The notes under the pieces were generated by a model. It searched no databases. It was not told the DNA's origin and saw only the letters and a list, made by a program, of their open reading frames with translations. Positions 8,021 through 17,147 of a stretch of DNA of 53,528 nucleotides are shown in pieces (positions within the stretch are counted from its first letter, which is position 1; each line of letters begins with the position of its first letter). The stretch is from Bacillota bacterium (lineage in GTDB: Bacteria > Bacillota > Bacilli > Bacillales_A > Planococcaceae). The translations under genes and the position numbers were made by a program. The stretch covers positions 1 to 53,528 of the forward strand of contig JAEXYZ010000077.1 in NCBI GenBank assembly GCA_023405135.1, written 5' to 3'.

Positions 8021-9193
8021 ATGTTATCACAAAAAACAATCGACATTATTAAATCAACAGTTCCAGTATTAGAGCAACATGGCGTTACAATTACAAAAAC
8101 TTTCTACAAAAATATGTTAGGTAAACATCCAGAACTTCTAAACTATTTTAACCGTGCAAACCAAGCACAAGGTCGTCAACAAACTGCTTTAGCAAATACT
8201 GTTTATGCTGCTGCTGCACATATCGACAACCTACAAGCAATCGTTCCTGCAGTAATGCAAATTGCGCATAAACACCGTGGACTTGGTATTTTACCTGAGC
8301 ACTACCCAATAGTTGGTGAAAATTTATTAGGTGCTATTAAAGAAGTACTAGGTGATGCAGCAACTGACGAGATTATTAATGCATGGGCAGAAGCTTATGG
8401 TGTAATTGCAGATGTCTTCATCTCAGTGGAAGAGGATTTATATAAAGCAGCTGAAAAAGATGGCGGCTGGAGATTATTTAAACCTTTCAAAGTAGCAAAA
8501 AAAGTTAAAGAAAATGATTTAATCACTTCTTTCTATTTAGTACCAGAAGATGGTTCAGCATTGCCTGAATTCAAACCAGGTCAATATATTACAGTTCGTG
8601 TAACAGTAACAGGTGACGAATATACATCAAACCGTCACTATACACTTTCACAACCATCGAATGAAAACGAATTCCGAATTTCTGTAAAACGAGAAGTTGA
8701 ATGTGATCCACATGGTGCTGTATCTAACTACCTTCATAACGACGTAAACGAAGGAGATACAATTGATGTTAGTGCTCCAGCAGGATTATTCACATTAGAA
8801 GAAAATGATAACCCAGTTCTATTTGTAAGCGGTGGTATTGGTGTTACACCATTAAATACAATGCTTCAAACAATAGAATTAGGTCGCAACGTTGCATTTG
8901 TTCAAACTGCACGCAATGAGAAAGCTGTTGCATTTAAAGAACAAATTCAAAAGAAAGTAGAAGAATTAAACGGTTCATACTTCGTTAAATATTCCGATTC
9001 AGAAGGATATATTACAAAAGAAGATTTAGCACCTTATATTAAAGAAAACACAGAGGTTTATATTTGTGGCCCTGCTCCATTTATGGAAACAGTTATTTCA
9101 ATTGCTAGAGGTTTAGGCGTATCAGGTGATAACATTCACTTCGAATTCTTTGGTCCTGCTATGTCTTTAGAAGCATTAGCAAACGCGAACTAA
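8021..9193 (+). CDS. hmp: Flavohemoprotein, nitric oxide dioxygenase
   Basis: Turns NO and oxygen into nitrate using NAD(P)H, protecting against nitrosative stress. It is full length at 390 residues: an N-terminal globin domain (1-140, proximal histidine 85 in IAHKH), an FAD domain (about 150-255, with RHYTLSQPS) and an NAD domain (about 258-390, with GGIGVTP and YICGPAPFM). ATG at 8021 follows GAAAGGA by ten bases; the GTG at 8012 lies too close to it. It is divergent from nsrR and surely part of its regulon. Confidence 0.96.
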   Translation: MLSQKTIDIIKSTVPVLEQHGVTITKTFYKNMLGKHPELLNYFNRANQAQGRQQTALANTVYAAAAHIDNLQAIVPAVMQIAHKHRGLGILPEHYPIVGENLLGAIKEVLGDAATDEIINAWAEAYGVIADVFISVEEDLYKAAEKDGGWRLFKPFKVAKKVKENDLITSFYLVPEDGSALPEFKPGQYITVRVTVTGDEYTSNRHYTLSQPSNENEFRISVKREVECDPHGAVSNYLHNDVNEGDTIDVSAPAGLFTLEENDNPVLFVSGGIGVTPLNTMLQTIELGRNVAFVQTARNEKAVAFKEQIQKKVEELNGSYFVKYSDSEGYITKEDLAPYIKENTEVYICGPAPFMETVISIARGLGVSGDNIHFEFFGPAMSLEALANAN

Positions 9194-9262
9194 ACTTACA
9201 AATTTCAAAAGCAAACATCACACATAAAAAACCATTAATCATTTCCTATCACTAAATATAGA

Positions 9263-9297
9263 CCCCCAGCAATGGACTACCCTTCCTTTGCTGGGGG
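9263..9297. terminator. Bidirectional terminator between hmp and the YqjP-like gene
   Basis: Perfect 10-bp stem CCCCCAGCAA / TTGCTGGGGG (9263-9272, 9288-9297) between two convergent genes. The T tails are weak on both sides, so strength is uncertain. Confidence 0.7.
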
Positions 9298-9304
9298 ATT
9301 TAAT

Positions 9305-10246
9305 TTATATGCGGGAATAAATATTCACACCATTAATAAGTTCATGTTTAACTAATCCATCTCTTTCTAGGCAATCTAACTGGCCTAACGTTTTTGAGAG
9401 TGTTAAACCAAGTTGGTTTTGATAAACCGACGCATACAATTCCATTGTTACCTCTAGAACCGTTTTTGGCTTTGTTAAAATTTCTAATACTTGCTGAGAA
9501 CGAAGGTAATCTTTTTCAAGTCGAATTGTAATTAGTCGATCAATATCTTCAATTTCATTCCCATGACCAGTATATACTTTAGAAACATTTAACTCCCGTA
9601 AAAGTTTTAAAGAATCTTGGTATTGGATTAATGATTTCGGACGAATATCGGATAAATCAGTAGGAGGTTCTACTAAAGGATTTGAAGCCACATGTTCTAA
9701 TAATAAATCTCCACCAATTGCTTCATTTGATGACTTATCTAAGAAAATTAAGTGGCTTTGTGCATGGCCTGGTGTATAAATGGCTTTTAATCCTGGATGC
9801 CCGGGAACTTCATCTCCGTCTTTAATAAAGGATGTTAATGGCGTCGTACCAAACAGTTCCATTTCTCCACGCACTTCCACAATTTTTTCAATATATTGAT
9901 CCGGTACTGCTTGTAGCTTCAATTGACTTCGGTAAAAATTATTTCGATATGTAATAAATTCTTCCCTCTGACGCATCCAATGATCCACATATTCGTGACC
10001 AAGTATATTTGCATGTGGAAATGCATCTACCCACCCAGCATGATCAGGATGATGATGGGTTAACACTACTTGCTCGATGTCCTTTATATTATATCCGCCT
10101 TCCTTAATCCCCCATTTTAACGCTTCATATGCTTCCTGCGTTTTTGGACCAGCATCAAAAAGGGTTAACGCATCCCCTTTCACTAAAAACGCATTGACAT
10201 CTCCAATCGGATAAGGTGTAGGCAAAATAATTTTATGTATATTCAT
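9305..10246 (-). CDS. MBL-fold metallo-hydrolase, YqjP-like
   Basis: A 313-residue metallo-beta-lactamase-fold protein with the zinc motif THHHPDHAGW (about residues 63-72), a later ligand histidine in TPGHAQSH, and another in YTGHG. A C-terminal extension of about 80 residues resembles a winged helix (LSKTLGQLDCLERDGLV). This layout fits the YqjP branch (glyoxalase-II-like); the substrate is unknown. It sits next to proI, as yqjP does beside yqjO in B. subtilis. The start ATG is clear. It could equally be called a thiolesterase, but no specific substrate evidence exists. Confidence 0.85.
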   Translation of the reverse strand: MNIHKIILPTPYPIGDVNAFLVKGDALTLFDAGPKTQEAYEALKWGIKEGGYNIKDIEQVVLTHHHPDHAGWVDAFPHANILGHEYVDHWMRQREEFITYRNNFYRSQLKLQAVPDQYIEKIVEVRGEMELFGTTPLTSFIKDGDEVPGHPGLKAIYTPGHAQSHLIFLDKSSNEAIGGDLLLEHVASNPLVEPPTDLSDIRPKSLIQYQDSLKLLRELNVSKVYTGHGNEIEDIDRLITIRLEKDYLRSQQVLEILTKPKTVLEVTMELYASVYQNQLGLTLSKTLGQLDCLERDGLVKHELINGVNIYSRI

Positions 10247-10344
10247 TAAAAATCCCCCTCAAATTATGAAAAAACTTATTCTCCAATAATGAATCACTAT
10301 TCACTCATTTTATCGTTTTTTTTATAATTCGTCACGTAACTAAG

Positions 10345-10373
10345 TTGACATATTTTAAAAGTGTGCATATAAT
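10345..10373 (+). promoter_or_regulatory. Consensus sigma-A promoter of proI
   Basis: A perfect TTGACA (10345-10350), 17 bases, and a perfect TATAAT (10368-10373), directly upstream of the T-box leader. Such a strong promoter suits a gene held in check by termination. Confidence 0.85.
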
Positions 10374-10384
10374 TTTGATAATTC

Positions 10385-10633
10385 AAATAATCCCTTGCGT
10401 TGATGAAGCCAAGTAAATGGATTAATGGTTTAAGAGAGTGTTACATTTTGGTGCAAGTAACATAACCCAATGAATCCATCGAACCTACTTCGGAGCAGTC
10501 ATGAAAACATGACCGTCATCTCAGCGATAATGAGAACTAGAGTTGTGCCAATTTAAAGGCAAACTAAGGTGGTACCGCGGAAACGACAAGTGCTTTTCGT
10601 CCTTAAAATATAAGGATGAAAAGCACTTTTTTT
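10385..10633 (+). promoter_or_regulatory. T-box leader, proline specifier, upstream of proI
   Basis: Specifier loop GAA-CCT-A with CCT (Pro) at 10484-10486; T-box core AAGGTGGTACCGCGG near 10567-10580 with the UGGU bulge at 10570-10573; then a terminator hairpin (10588-10627, arms begin AAGTGCTTTTC and end GAAAAGCACTT) with a T run. It has the same specifier as the proBA leader, so both halves of the pathway answer to tRNA-Pro charging. Confidence 0.93.
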
Positions 10634-10689
10634 ATTCGTCCTTAGAAAATTTATTGTTTAACATTATCATTTATCTGGAGGCGATTTAT

Positions 10690-11496
10690 ATGCAGAAAAT
10701 TTTATTTGTTGGTGCAGGTTCAATGGCAGAAGCTTTAATTCACGGTTGGGTTGAACAGGAAGTTGTGCCAGCTAGCCATTTATACGTTACAAATCGTTCT
10801 AATACTGATCGACTACATTATTTAAAGACTCAATACAATATCAATATTTTAGAAATGAAAGAAAACATTCTTGATATGGACTTAATAATCCTTGCAATGA
10901 AACCAAAAGATGTAAAGGTTGCAATGGAATCCATTCGTCCATATATTTCGCCTGAAACAGCAATTCTTTCTGTCGCTGCTGGAATTGCAATCGAAACAAT
11001 AGAAAATGGCTTGGGAAGTCGTCCAATTGCACGGGTTATGCCGAATACTTCAGCAACAATCGGAATGTCTGCAAGTGGTATTGCTTTTAATTCACAAGTT
11101 ACAGAAGTGGAAAAGGCACTTTACTTGCAAATGCTAGAAGCAGTTGGCATTGTTATAGAAGTAGAGGAAGACAAATTACATGCTGTCACTGCCCTTTCAG
11201 GTAGTGGCCCTGCTTATCTTTATTATTTATTAGAAGCTTGGGAATCAGTCGGAACTGAATTCGGTTTATCGAAGGAAACCGTACGAAAACTGATGGTTCA
11301 AACAATTGCAGGCTCGGCTGCTATGCTTCAATCAGTAAAAGAAGAACCAACTGTACTTCGTAGAAAAGTAACGAGTCCAGGAGGAACTACTGAAGCGGGT
11401 ATTCATGCACTCGAAACAAATCGCTTTAACGAAGCTGTTTTTGCTTGTATTAAAAGTGCTGAAGCAAGATCAAGACAGTTAGCTAAAGGTGAATAA
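10690..11496 (+). CDS. proI: Pyrroline-5-carboxylate reductase
   Basis: Last proline step: NAD(P)H reduction of pyrroline-5-carboxylate to proline. It has 268 residues, normal for the family. An N-terminal Rossmann motif GAGSMAEALIHG starts at residue 7, and the C-terminal signature includes ALSGSGPAY and SPGGTTEAGI. The frame stays open 147 bases upstream into the T-box leader, but ATG at 10690 with GGAGG at 10678-10682 is the true start. Separated from proBA by 8 kb but under the same kind of T-box. In the B. subtilis yqj order the gene is yqjO. Confidence 0.95.
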   Translation: MQKILFVGAGSMAEALIHGWVEQEVVPASHLYVTNRSNTDRLHYLKTQYNINILEMKENILDMDLIILAMKPKDVKVAMESIRPYISPETAILSVAAGIAIETIENGLGSRPIARVMPNTSATIGMSASGIAFNSQVTEVEKALYLQMLEAVGIVIEVEEDKLHAVTALSGSGPAYLYYLLEAWESVGTEFGLSKETVRKLMVQTIAGSAAMLQSVKEEPTVLRRKVTSPGGTTEAGIHALETNRFNEAVFACIKSAEARSRQLAKGE

Positions 11497-11550
11497 TTTT
11501 TGAATGCAATCTGGCAGCATCTCTACAAAATTGAAAGGAGTATGGCTACG

Positions 11551-12564
11551 ATGACAAAACTTTTTGAACCATATTCAATACGTAATGTAGAATTGAAAAA
11601 CCGTATTGTGATGTCCCCTATGTGTATGTATCAAGCAAAAAATGATGGCTTTTTAACCGATTTCCATATGACACATTACATTTCACGAGCAGTTGGCCAA
11701 GTAGGACTTATTATTTTAGAGTCGACAGGGGTTGTGCCAGAAGGACGCATTAGTGAAAATGATCTTGGAATTTGGAGTGACGAACATATCGAGAAGTTGT
11801 CTAAGCTTGTTAGTGATTTAAAATCATATGGTACAAAAACAGGTATTCAAATTTCACATGCTGGTAGAAAAGCAACTGTCAATAGTGACATCTATGCACC
11901 ATCAGCAATTGCATTTAATGATCAATATAAAACACCGATTGAAATGACAAAAGAAGATATAAAAAAGGTTGTAGATGCATTTGCTGATGCAGCAGTTCGT
12001 GTCTCTAAGGCTGGATTCGATATAATCGAAATTCACGCTGCACACGGTTACTTGATTAACCAATTCTTATCCCCTCTTACTAACAAACGAACAGATGAAT
12101 ATGGGGGGGCACCTGAAAATCGTTATCGTATTCTTCGGGAAATTTTAGATGCAGTTCGCTCTAAATGGCAAGGTCCATTGTTTGTTCGAATTTCAGCTAA
12201 TGAATATGCTGAAGGCGGTTTAACTCCTGAGGAATATATTCAGTTTGCTCACTGGATGAAATCCCAAGAGGTAGATTTAATCGATGTAAGTTCGGGTGGA
12301 GTAGTTCCGGTAGCAGTAGAAGCTTTCCCACTCTATCAAGTACCGTTTTCAGAAACAATTAAACACGGTGCAGAAATTGCAACTGGTGCAGTAGGGATTA
12401 TTACTACTGGAAAAGAAGCAGAGGAAATATTACAACAAAATAAAGCGGATTTAATTTTTATTGCACGCGAATTATTAAGAGATCCATATTTCCCTTATCG
12501 TGCTGCAAAACAATTAAATGTAGAATTGGAAGCACCTACCGATTCTTATAAACGCGGCTGGTAA
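11551..12564 (+). CDS. namA: NADPH dehydrogenase, old yellow enzyme family (YqjM)
   Basis: An FMN-dependent ene-reductase that reduces alpha,beta-unsaturated carbonyls, probably a detoxification enzyme. The 337-residue TIM barrel has every YqjM mark: SPMCMYQ with the tuning cysteine 25 and tyrosine 27, the substrate-binding pair in IHAAHGYL, and an ending RGW whose arginine reaches into the neighbouring protomer in YqjM. The frame runs open back to 11500; ATG at 11551, ten bases after GAAAGGAG, is preferred over ATG at 11542, one base after it. It lies just after proI and may be read from the same transcript. Confidence 0.93.
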   Translation: MTKLFEPYSIRNVELKNRIVMSPMCMYQAKNDGFLTDFHMTHYISRAVGQVGLIILESTGVVPEGRISENDLGIWSDEHIEKLSKLVSDLKSYGTKTGIQISHAGRKATVNSDIYAPSAIAFNDQYKTPIEMTKEDIKKVVDAFADAAVRVSKAGFDIIEIHAAHGYLINQFLSPLTNKRTDEYGGAPENRYRILREILDAVRSKWQGPLFVRISANEYAEGGLTPEEYIQFAHWMKSQEVDLIDVSSGGVVPVAVEAFPLYQVPFSETIKHGAEIATGAVGIITTGKEAEEILQQNKADLIFIARELLRDPYFPYRAAKQLNVELEAPTDSYKRGW

Positions 12565-12706
12565 ATAGAATTATATATCGAAATATTCTTATTTAATCAA
12601 AATATTTCCTAGGAAATGTCATTTTTTACTATTTAACGCTGTCGAAAGGTGTATTTTTTCCTATTTAATATTTCGTTATTTTACATCATTCTCTATTTTT
12701 CGCACA

Positions 12707-12745
12707 AAAACGAGTGTACATTGTAGAAAAATGTACACTCGTTTT
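12707..12745. terminator. Bidirectional terminator
   Basis: Perfect 14-bp stem AAAACGAGTGTACA / TGTACACTCGTTTT with an 11-base loop, between namA (+) and the small membrane gene (-). The remaining bases between 12565 and 12706 show only a weak AT hairpin. Confidence 0.85.
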
Positions 12746-12791
12746 ATTTTCATACGAAGGAAATAATAAATAGATGAAACTTCAATTTTTC

Positions 12792-13022
12792 TTACAAAAC
12801 TCCTGCTCGTATTCTTCTTACTATTGAATAGGTTGTATAAATTGCCATTGGACCAAGTATAGCAGCTATTATAAGCCAAAGATTTAAGGCATTCGCTGCC
12901 TTTAAACCAGCATAATTCGTAATAATATAAACAATAATTCCAATAAGCAACATATAACTTAATACATTCGGAAAAATAACTAGTAAACGTAAAACAGCAG
13001 GACTCATTTTTGGTTGATTCAT
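12792..13022 (-). CDS. Small two-helix membrane protein
   Basis: A 76-residue protein that I do not recognise. Two hydrophobic helices (about 10-36 and 43-65) are joined by a short loop (NYAGLKAANAL) and end in a basic tail (VRRIRAG). Start ATG at 13022 is set by GGGGAGGGG about six bases upstream; the open frame continues to 13046 without a better site. It is a single-gene unit between namA and the formate dehydrogenase island, with its own terminator. No function can be inferred. Confidence 0.65.
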   Translation of the reverse strand: MNQPKMSPAVLRLLVIFPNVLSYMLLIGIIVYIITNYAGLKAANALNLWLIIAAILGPMAIYTTYSIVRRIRAGVL

Positions 13023-13200
13023 AATAGCCCCTCCCCAAATCATCATACAACAAAACTACATATTAATTCTATATTTTTCTTTATAATTCTACTTTAAGTA
13101 AAAGTTTTATAATCCTCATATTTAATGTCCAGGTTAGACAGGAACGATATAATTGAAAAATAAGTATTTCACATGCGGTTCTACCAATGTATAAGTTAAC

Positions 13201-13258
13201 AAAAAAGCCCGCTATAAAATAGAGTGTATAATGATACACATTCTATTTTATGGCGGGC
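13201..13258 (-). terminator. Terminator of the first formate dehydrogenase operon
   Basis: A long stem from GCCCGC (13207-13212) to GCGGGC (13253-13258), continuing through an AT-rich matched section, with six T on the minus strand. It closes the operon that runs from 17147 down to 13286. Confidence 0.9.
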
Positions 13259-13285
13259 TAGTAACTAAATAATTTCTAGCTTTAG

Positions 13286-13429
13286 CTACTGATTTTGCTC
13301 ATTTTCAAAATACGGAAAATCACGATCCGTTCTACAGTTTTCACATATATGAAGTATTCTTGTTGAGGGTTGTTCATTATTTTCCAGTTCCTCATTTTCT
13401 TCAAAACCACAAACTTCACATACCTTCAT
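13286..13429 (-). CDS. Tiny zinc-ribbon-like protein in the FDH operon
   Basis: A 47-residue protein with two CxxC knuckles, CEVC (3-6) and CENC (about 30-33), as in a minimal zinc ribbon; the rest is acidic. Start ATG at 13429 is set by AAGGAGG about seven bases upstream; the longer frame to 13477 would overlap the previous gene and lacks a site. It is the last gene of an operon with the FDH subunit, the DUF1641 protein and an HMA-fold protein. Function unknown; metal binding and a link to FDH maturation are inferred only from motif and place. Confidence 0.6.
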   Translation of the reverse strand: MKVCEVCGFEENEELENNEQPSTRILHICENCRTDRDFPYFENEQNQ

Positions 13430-13466
13430 CTTGTTCCTCCTTCTAAGATCATCTTCTTTACATATA

Positions 13467-13676
13467 CTAATTAACAACGTTATACCCTGAATCTTTTACA
13501 GCCTGAAGAAAGTCTACATGTGACGCTGCTTTCTCATCATAAGCAAAAGTAGCCGTTTTGTTTGCTAAACTTACCTGTGCATCGCGGACTCCCCAAACTG
13601 ATTCCAGCGCTTGAAGGACTTTATGAACATCTCCCTCATTTACTAATCCTTCTATTTTAATGCTTCCTTTTTCCAC
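13467..13676 (-). CDS. HMA-fold protein lacking the metal-binding CxxC
   Basis: A 69-residue protein with the heavy-metal-associated (ferredoxin-like) fold pattern: a GLVNEGDVHKVLQAL segment at about 10-24, GVRDAQVSLANKTATF and SGYNV at the end. In copper chaperones the first segment reads GMTCxxC; here both cysteines are replaced (N and D), so it should not bind Cu(I) in the usual way. It lies 17 bases after the DUF1641 gene in the FDH operon. It may bind a protein partner rather than metal. The fold call is by pattern only. Confidence 0.7.
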   Translation of the reverse strand: MEKGSIKIEGLVNEGDVHKVLQALESVWGVRDAQVSLANKTATFAYDEKAASHVDFLQAVKDSGYNVVN

Positions 13677-13693
13677 TTTACCTAATCTCCTTT

Positions 13694-14191
13694 TTAATGT
13701 AGCTCTCGCTTATCCCTTTGAAATACCTCTCCCATTCCTTCTAATAAACCTAGCATCGTAAAGAGGGATGTCCTTACTTCATCATTTCGAATACTATTTC
13801 CAAGTTGCCACAAGCTGACTTTATCATTTCGATCAATTCTTTCCCCTAACTTCTCTAAACCTCGAGTAACTCCATTTAGGAGGATTTGTAATTCATCCGG
13901 ATTCAATTGACCAAGGAATTTAAGCGTATTCATACCATTTTTAATGATATTGTGCATACCTGGTTGATTAAATTGCTGTATGGCAATTGCTCCTACATCA
14001 ACCCGTTTATCAAGCAACCCATTTAAAGCATCTAACACACCCATATCTTGAAGGTGTTTTATAATCCCAATCGTTGAGATAATCGCTTCTCGATTAGTTG
14101 CTAAAGCAGTGATGATATCTGAGATCGCTTGTGACTGTTCCTGTTCGGGAGTAGGAATTTCTTTTCTAATTTGCTTGATTGCTTCCGCCAT
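13694..14191 (-). CDS. DUF1641 partner subunit of formate dehydrogenase (YrhD-like)
   Basis: A 165-residue, mostly helical protein with no signal peptide or membrane helix. The DUF1641 core is about 45-155, including GLLDKRVDVGAIAI and NGVTRGLEKLGERI. It starts 26 bases inside the end of the catalytic subunit gene (14166-17147), so translation is probably coupled. In B. subtilis the homologue pairs with YrhE and is thought to carry electrons from the FDH toward the quinone pool (family knowledge, as I recall the ForCE work). A paralogue is at 28672-29148. Confidence 0.85.
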   Translation of the reverse strand: MAEAIKQIRKEIPTPEQEQSQAISDIITALATNREAIISTIGIIKHLQDMGVLDALNGLLDKRVDVGAIAIQQFNQPGMHNIIKNGMNTLKFLGQLNPDELQILLNGVTRGLEKLGERIDRNDKVSLWQLGNSIRNDEVRTSLFTMLGLLEGMGEVFQRDKRELH

Positions 14192-17147
14192 ATTGTTCTC
14201 CTCCTATTTCGAATAATTCCGTAATCGGGGTAAAATCATCCCGTTTCCATTTCTCTTCCACACGTACACTAATCTGCGGCATGCGATTTCCAAAGCGATG
14301 ATTTACCTTTGGCAAAGGCGATTCTTCCCTTTGTTCTAACACTTCCATTTTGACCCCCATTTCTTTATAGTTCGGCGTATGGGTAATCAAGTCATGATAA
14401 CTACTCGTTAGGCGGTTAACAGCTTCCACGTCTTCCCGTGTATTCATCGTCAAGTACAATTCCTTTCCTGTTACACGGTCTGTGACAATAGCTCTTACTT
14501 TAACTTGACCGTATGGAGATGATAGACGTACTAATGAACCGTCTTCAACGCCCCTTTCCTTTGCCAATTCCGGCGAAATTTCAAGCCATGGATGGGGAAC
14601 TTTATGGGTAAGCCCTTCAGATCTATACGTCATATTTCCTTCATGGAAATGTTCTAACAAACGACCGTTATTAAGATGTAGATCATATTCTTCTCCTGCT
14701 TCAAAAGGAGGCGTCCAATCAACTGGAACAAGCCGCGCTTTGCCATCTGGGAAGACAAATCGTTTTTCGAATAAAAGTGGAGAATCGGTACCATCTTTTG
14801 CAACTGGCCAAATTTGACTGTTGAACCCTTCCAATCTTTCGTAACTTACACCTGCAAAATATGTCGCAAGACTTGCTGCTTCATCCATAATTTCACTTGG
14901 ATGTTGGTAATTCCAGTTCGCTCCAAGAAGATTCGCAAGCTCTTGGAATATCATCCAATCTGGCTTTGAGTCTCCAAGGGGTTCAAACACTTTATAAAAC
15001 CTTTGAATACGGCGTTCTGTGTTGACAAATGTACCATCCTTTTCAAGGCTCGGGGATGCTGGTAAAACAACATCAGCAAATTGGGCTGTTTTACTAAAGA
15101 ACACATCTTGGACAACGAAAAATTCCAATTTCTCAAGCATTGAATCTACAAAATTCACATTTGAATCTACCAGTGCCATTTCCTCACCGAATAAGTACAA
15201 TGCCTTCAGTCTGCCTTCCTTAACCCCTTCCAGCATTTGATGATTATCCAAACCTGGATCTTTTGGCAAAGTAACTCCCCATGCCTCTTCATAACGTTTT
15301 CTAACCTTATCATCTTGAATAGGTTCATATCCCGGTAACCATGCAGGCATCGTACCGAAATCACAAGCTCCTTGAACATTATTATGACCCCTTAATGGAT
15401 AAGCACCTGTTCCTGGTCGGCCAAAATTTCCTGTGATGAGAAGAAGGTTTGAGATAGCTGTACTCGTATCTGTTGCTCCCTTATGTTGCGTAACACCCAT
15501 CGCCCATAATATGCAAGCTGACTTAGATTCATGGATCATCGTTGCTACTTCAATCATTTCATTTTTTGATAGTCCCGTAGATTTTTCAGCGTATTCTAAT
15601 GTGTATTTATTTAAAGATTGAATATATTCATCTAATCCGTTTACCCGGTTTTTTAAGAACTCTTTATCTTCCCAACCTTGATCTAAAATGTATTTTGTTA
15701 CAGCAGAAATCCAAATAAGATCTGTACTAGGTTTCGGATGAATATACAAGTTAGCACGCTCTGCTAATTCATTTTCCCTTAAGTCTGCAACGATAAGTTT
15801 TTGTCCATGTAGCTTATGGGCACGTTTAATACGCGTTGCAAGAACTGGATGGGATTCAGCTGGATTAGCGCCGATAACAATAATCAATTCCGATTTTTCA
15901 ATGTCTCTTATTGTTCCAGAATCTCCTCCAATTCCAACTGTTCGTAAAAGAGCTGCTGTTGCAGGAGATTGACAATATCTTGAGCAATTATCTACATTGT
16001 TTGTTCCCATAATAGCGCGGGCAAATTTTTGGAATAAGAAATTTTCCTCGTTAGAACATTTAGAGGAGGCTATATATCCAATAGAATCAGGTCCATATTG
16101 TTCTTTGACGCCTGTTAATTTTGATGCAATTAATTTAAGAGCCTCATCCCAGGTCGCTTCCACAAATTCTTTTCCTTTACGAATTAAAGGCTTTGTTAAA
16201 CGCTCTTCACTATTGACATAATCCCATCCCCATTTTCCTTTCACACATGTAGAAATCCCGTTAACTGGTGCTTGTTCCTGAGGCTCAATTTTTAAAATTT
16301 TACGGTCCTTTGTCCAAACTTCAAAGCTACATCCGACTCCGCAATAGGTACATACCGTTTTCGTACGTTTAATTCTTGCCTTTCTCATCGCTGCTTCCAT
16401 TTCAGAAATCGCAAAAATTTCTTTGTAGCCAGGTTCAACTTCCTTTGTCAAATCAATCATTGGTTCTAAAATTTTTGGCGGAATATTCGTTAAATAACCA
16501 GCTTCACCAAGCATTGATTTCTCCATTAACGCATTACATGGACAAACCGTTACACAATGTCCGCAACTTACACAAGAAGATTCATCAATCGGTACATCGT
16601 TGTCCCAAATGACGCGAGGCTTCTCTCGGTTCCAGTCAATGGTTAATGTTTCGTTTACTTGTAGGTCTTGACAAGCCTCCACGCATCTTCCACATAAAAT
16701 ACATTGATCTGGCTCATATCGGTAAAATGGGTGTGAGTGATCTGGAGGATATGGCTTTGCTTCAAATTTATATTTTTGGTGTTCAATTTCTAAATGTTCA
16801 GCAGTATTATGAACGACACAGTTCCCATTATTATTGTCACAAACTGTACAATACAGCTCATGGTTCTTTAATATCCTAGACATCGCTTCATATTGAGCAT
16901 CTTTTACAACTTTAGAACTTGCATCTACATTCATTCCAGGTTGTACTTTTGTTGCACATGCTCGGACCATTTCTCCATCCACATTGACAAAACATGTATC
17001 ACACGTTTGAATGGTTCCTAAGTTTGGATGAAAACAGATACTAGGTATATAAGATTCATTTGCCTGGGCGACTTCCAAAATGGTTTGATCAGAATGGGCC
17101 GCAAATTCTTGCCCATTAATTTGGATGGAAAATGAAGTTTGTTTCAT
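14166..17147 (-). CDS. Formate dehydrogenase catalytic subunit, molybdopterin type (YrhE-like)
   Basis: A 993-residue cytosolic iron-sulfur molybdoenzyme oxidising formate to CO2. In order: a NuoG-type [2Fe-2S] domain (C38, C49, C52, C64), a His-Cys3 cluster (H96, C100, C103, C110), two [4Fe-4S] ferredoxin motifs (C149/152/155/159 and C192/195/198/202), the Moco-proximal cluster (C266, C269, C273, C301), and the bis-MGD domain with the likely catalytic cysteine 392 in SRYCQSPAT (cysteine, not selenocysteine). No diaphorase subunit gene is nearby, so electrons must leave another way. AAGGAG lies seven bases before the ATG. First gene of a four-gene operon. Confidence 0.93.
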   Translation of the reverse strand: MKQTSFSIQINGQEFAAHSDQTILEVAQANESYIPSICFHPNLGTIQTCDTCFVNVDGEMVRACATKVQPGMNVDASSKVVKDAQYEAMSRILKNHELYCTVCDNNNGNCVVHNTAEHLEIEHQKYKFEAKPYPPDHSHPFYRYEPDQCILCGRCVEACQDLQVNETLTIDWNREKPRVIWDNDVPIDESSCVSCGHCVTVCPCNALMEKSMLGEAGYLTNIPPKILEPMIDLTKEVEPGYKEIFAISEMEAAMRKARIKRTKTVCTYCGVGCSFEVWTKDRKILKIEPQEQAPVNGISTCVKGKWGWDYVNSEERLTKPLIRKGKEFVEATWDEALKLIASKLTGVKEQYGPDSIGYIASSKCSNEENFLFQKFARAIMGTNNVDNCSRYCQSPATAALLRTVGIGGDSGTIRDIEKSELIIVIGANPAESHPVLATRIKRAHKLHGQKLIVADLRENELAERANLYIHPKPSTDLIWISAVTKYILDQGWEDKEFLKNRVNGLDEYIQSLNKYTLEYAEKSTGLSKNEMIEVATMIHESKSACILWAMGVTQHKGATDTSTAISNLLLITGNFGRPGTGAYPLRGHNNVQGACDFGTMPAWLPGYEPIQDDKVRKRYEEAWGVTLPKDPGLDNHQMLEGVKEGRLKALYLFGEEMALVDSNVNFVDSMLEKLEFFVVQDVFFSKTAQFADVVLPASPSLEKDGTFVNTERRIQRFYKVFEPLGDSKPDWMIFQELANLLGANWNYQHPSEIMDEAASLATYFAGVSYERLEGFNSQIWPVAKDGTDSPLLFEKRFVFPDGKARLVPVDWTPPFEAGEEYDLHLNNGRLLEHFHEGNMTYRSEGLTHKVPHPWLEISPELAKERGVEDGSLVRLSSPYGQVKVRAIVTDRVTGKELYLTMNTREDVEAVNRLTSSYHDLITHTPNYKEMGVKMEVLEQREESPLPKVNHRFGNRMPQISVRVEEKWKRDDFTPITELFEIGGEQYGGSNQAN

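Noticed and set aside
10543..10689. Open frame continuing upstream of proI
   Set aside because: It runs through the T-box terminator; the ribosome site and family start point to ATG 10690.
11500..11550. N-terminal extension of namA
   Set aside because: No ribosome site; GAAAGGAG precedes ATG 11551, which gives the family N-terminus.
12676..13053. 125-codon minus-strand frame rich in Cys and Tyr
   Set aside because: A shadow of the small membrane gene in another frame, running through the terminator.
14166..17147. Selenocysteine in the formate dehydrogenase
   Set aside because: The catalytic position is an ordinary cysteine codon in SRYCQSPAT in both FDHs; no in-frame TGA.
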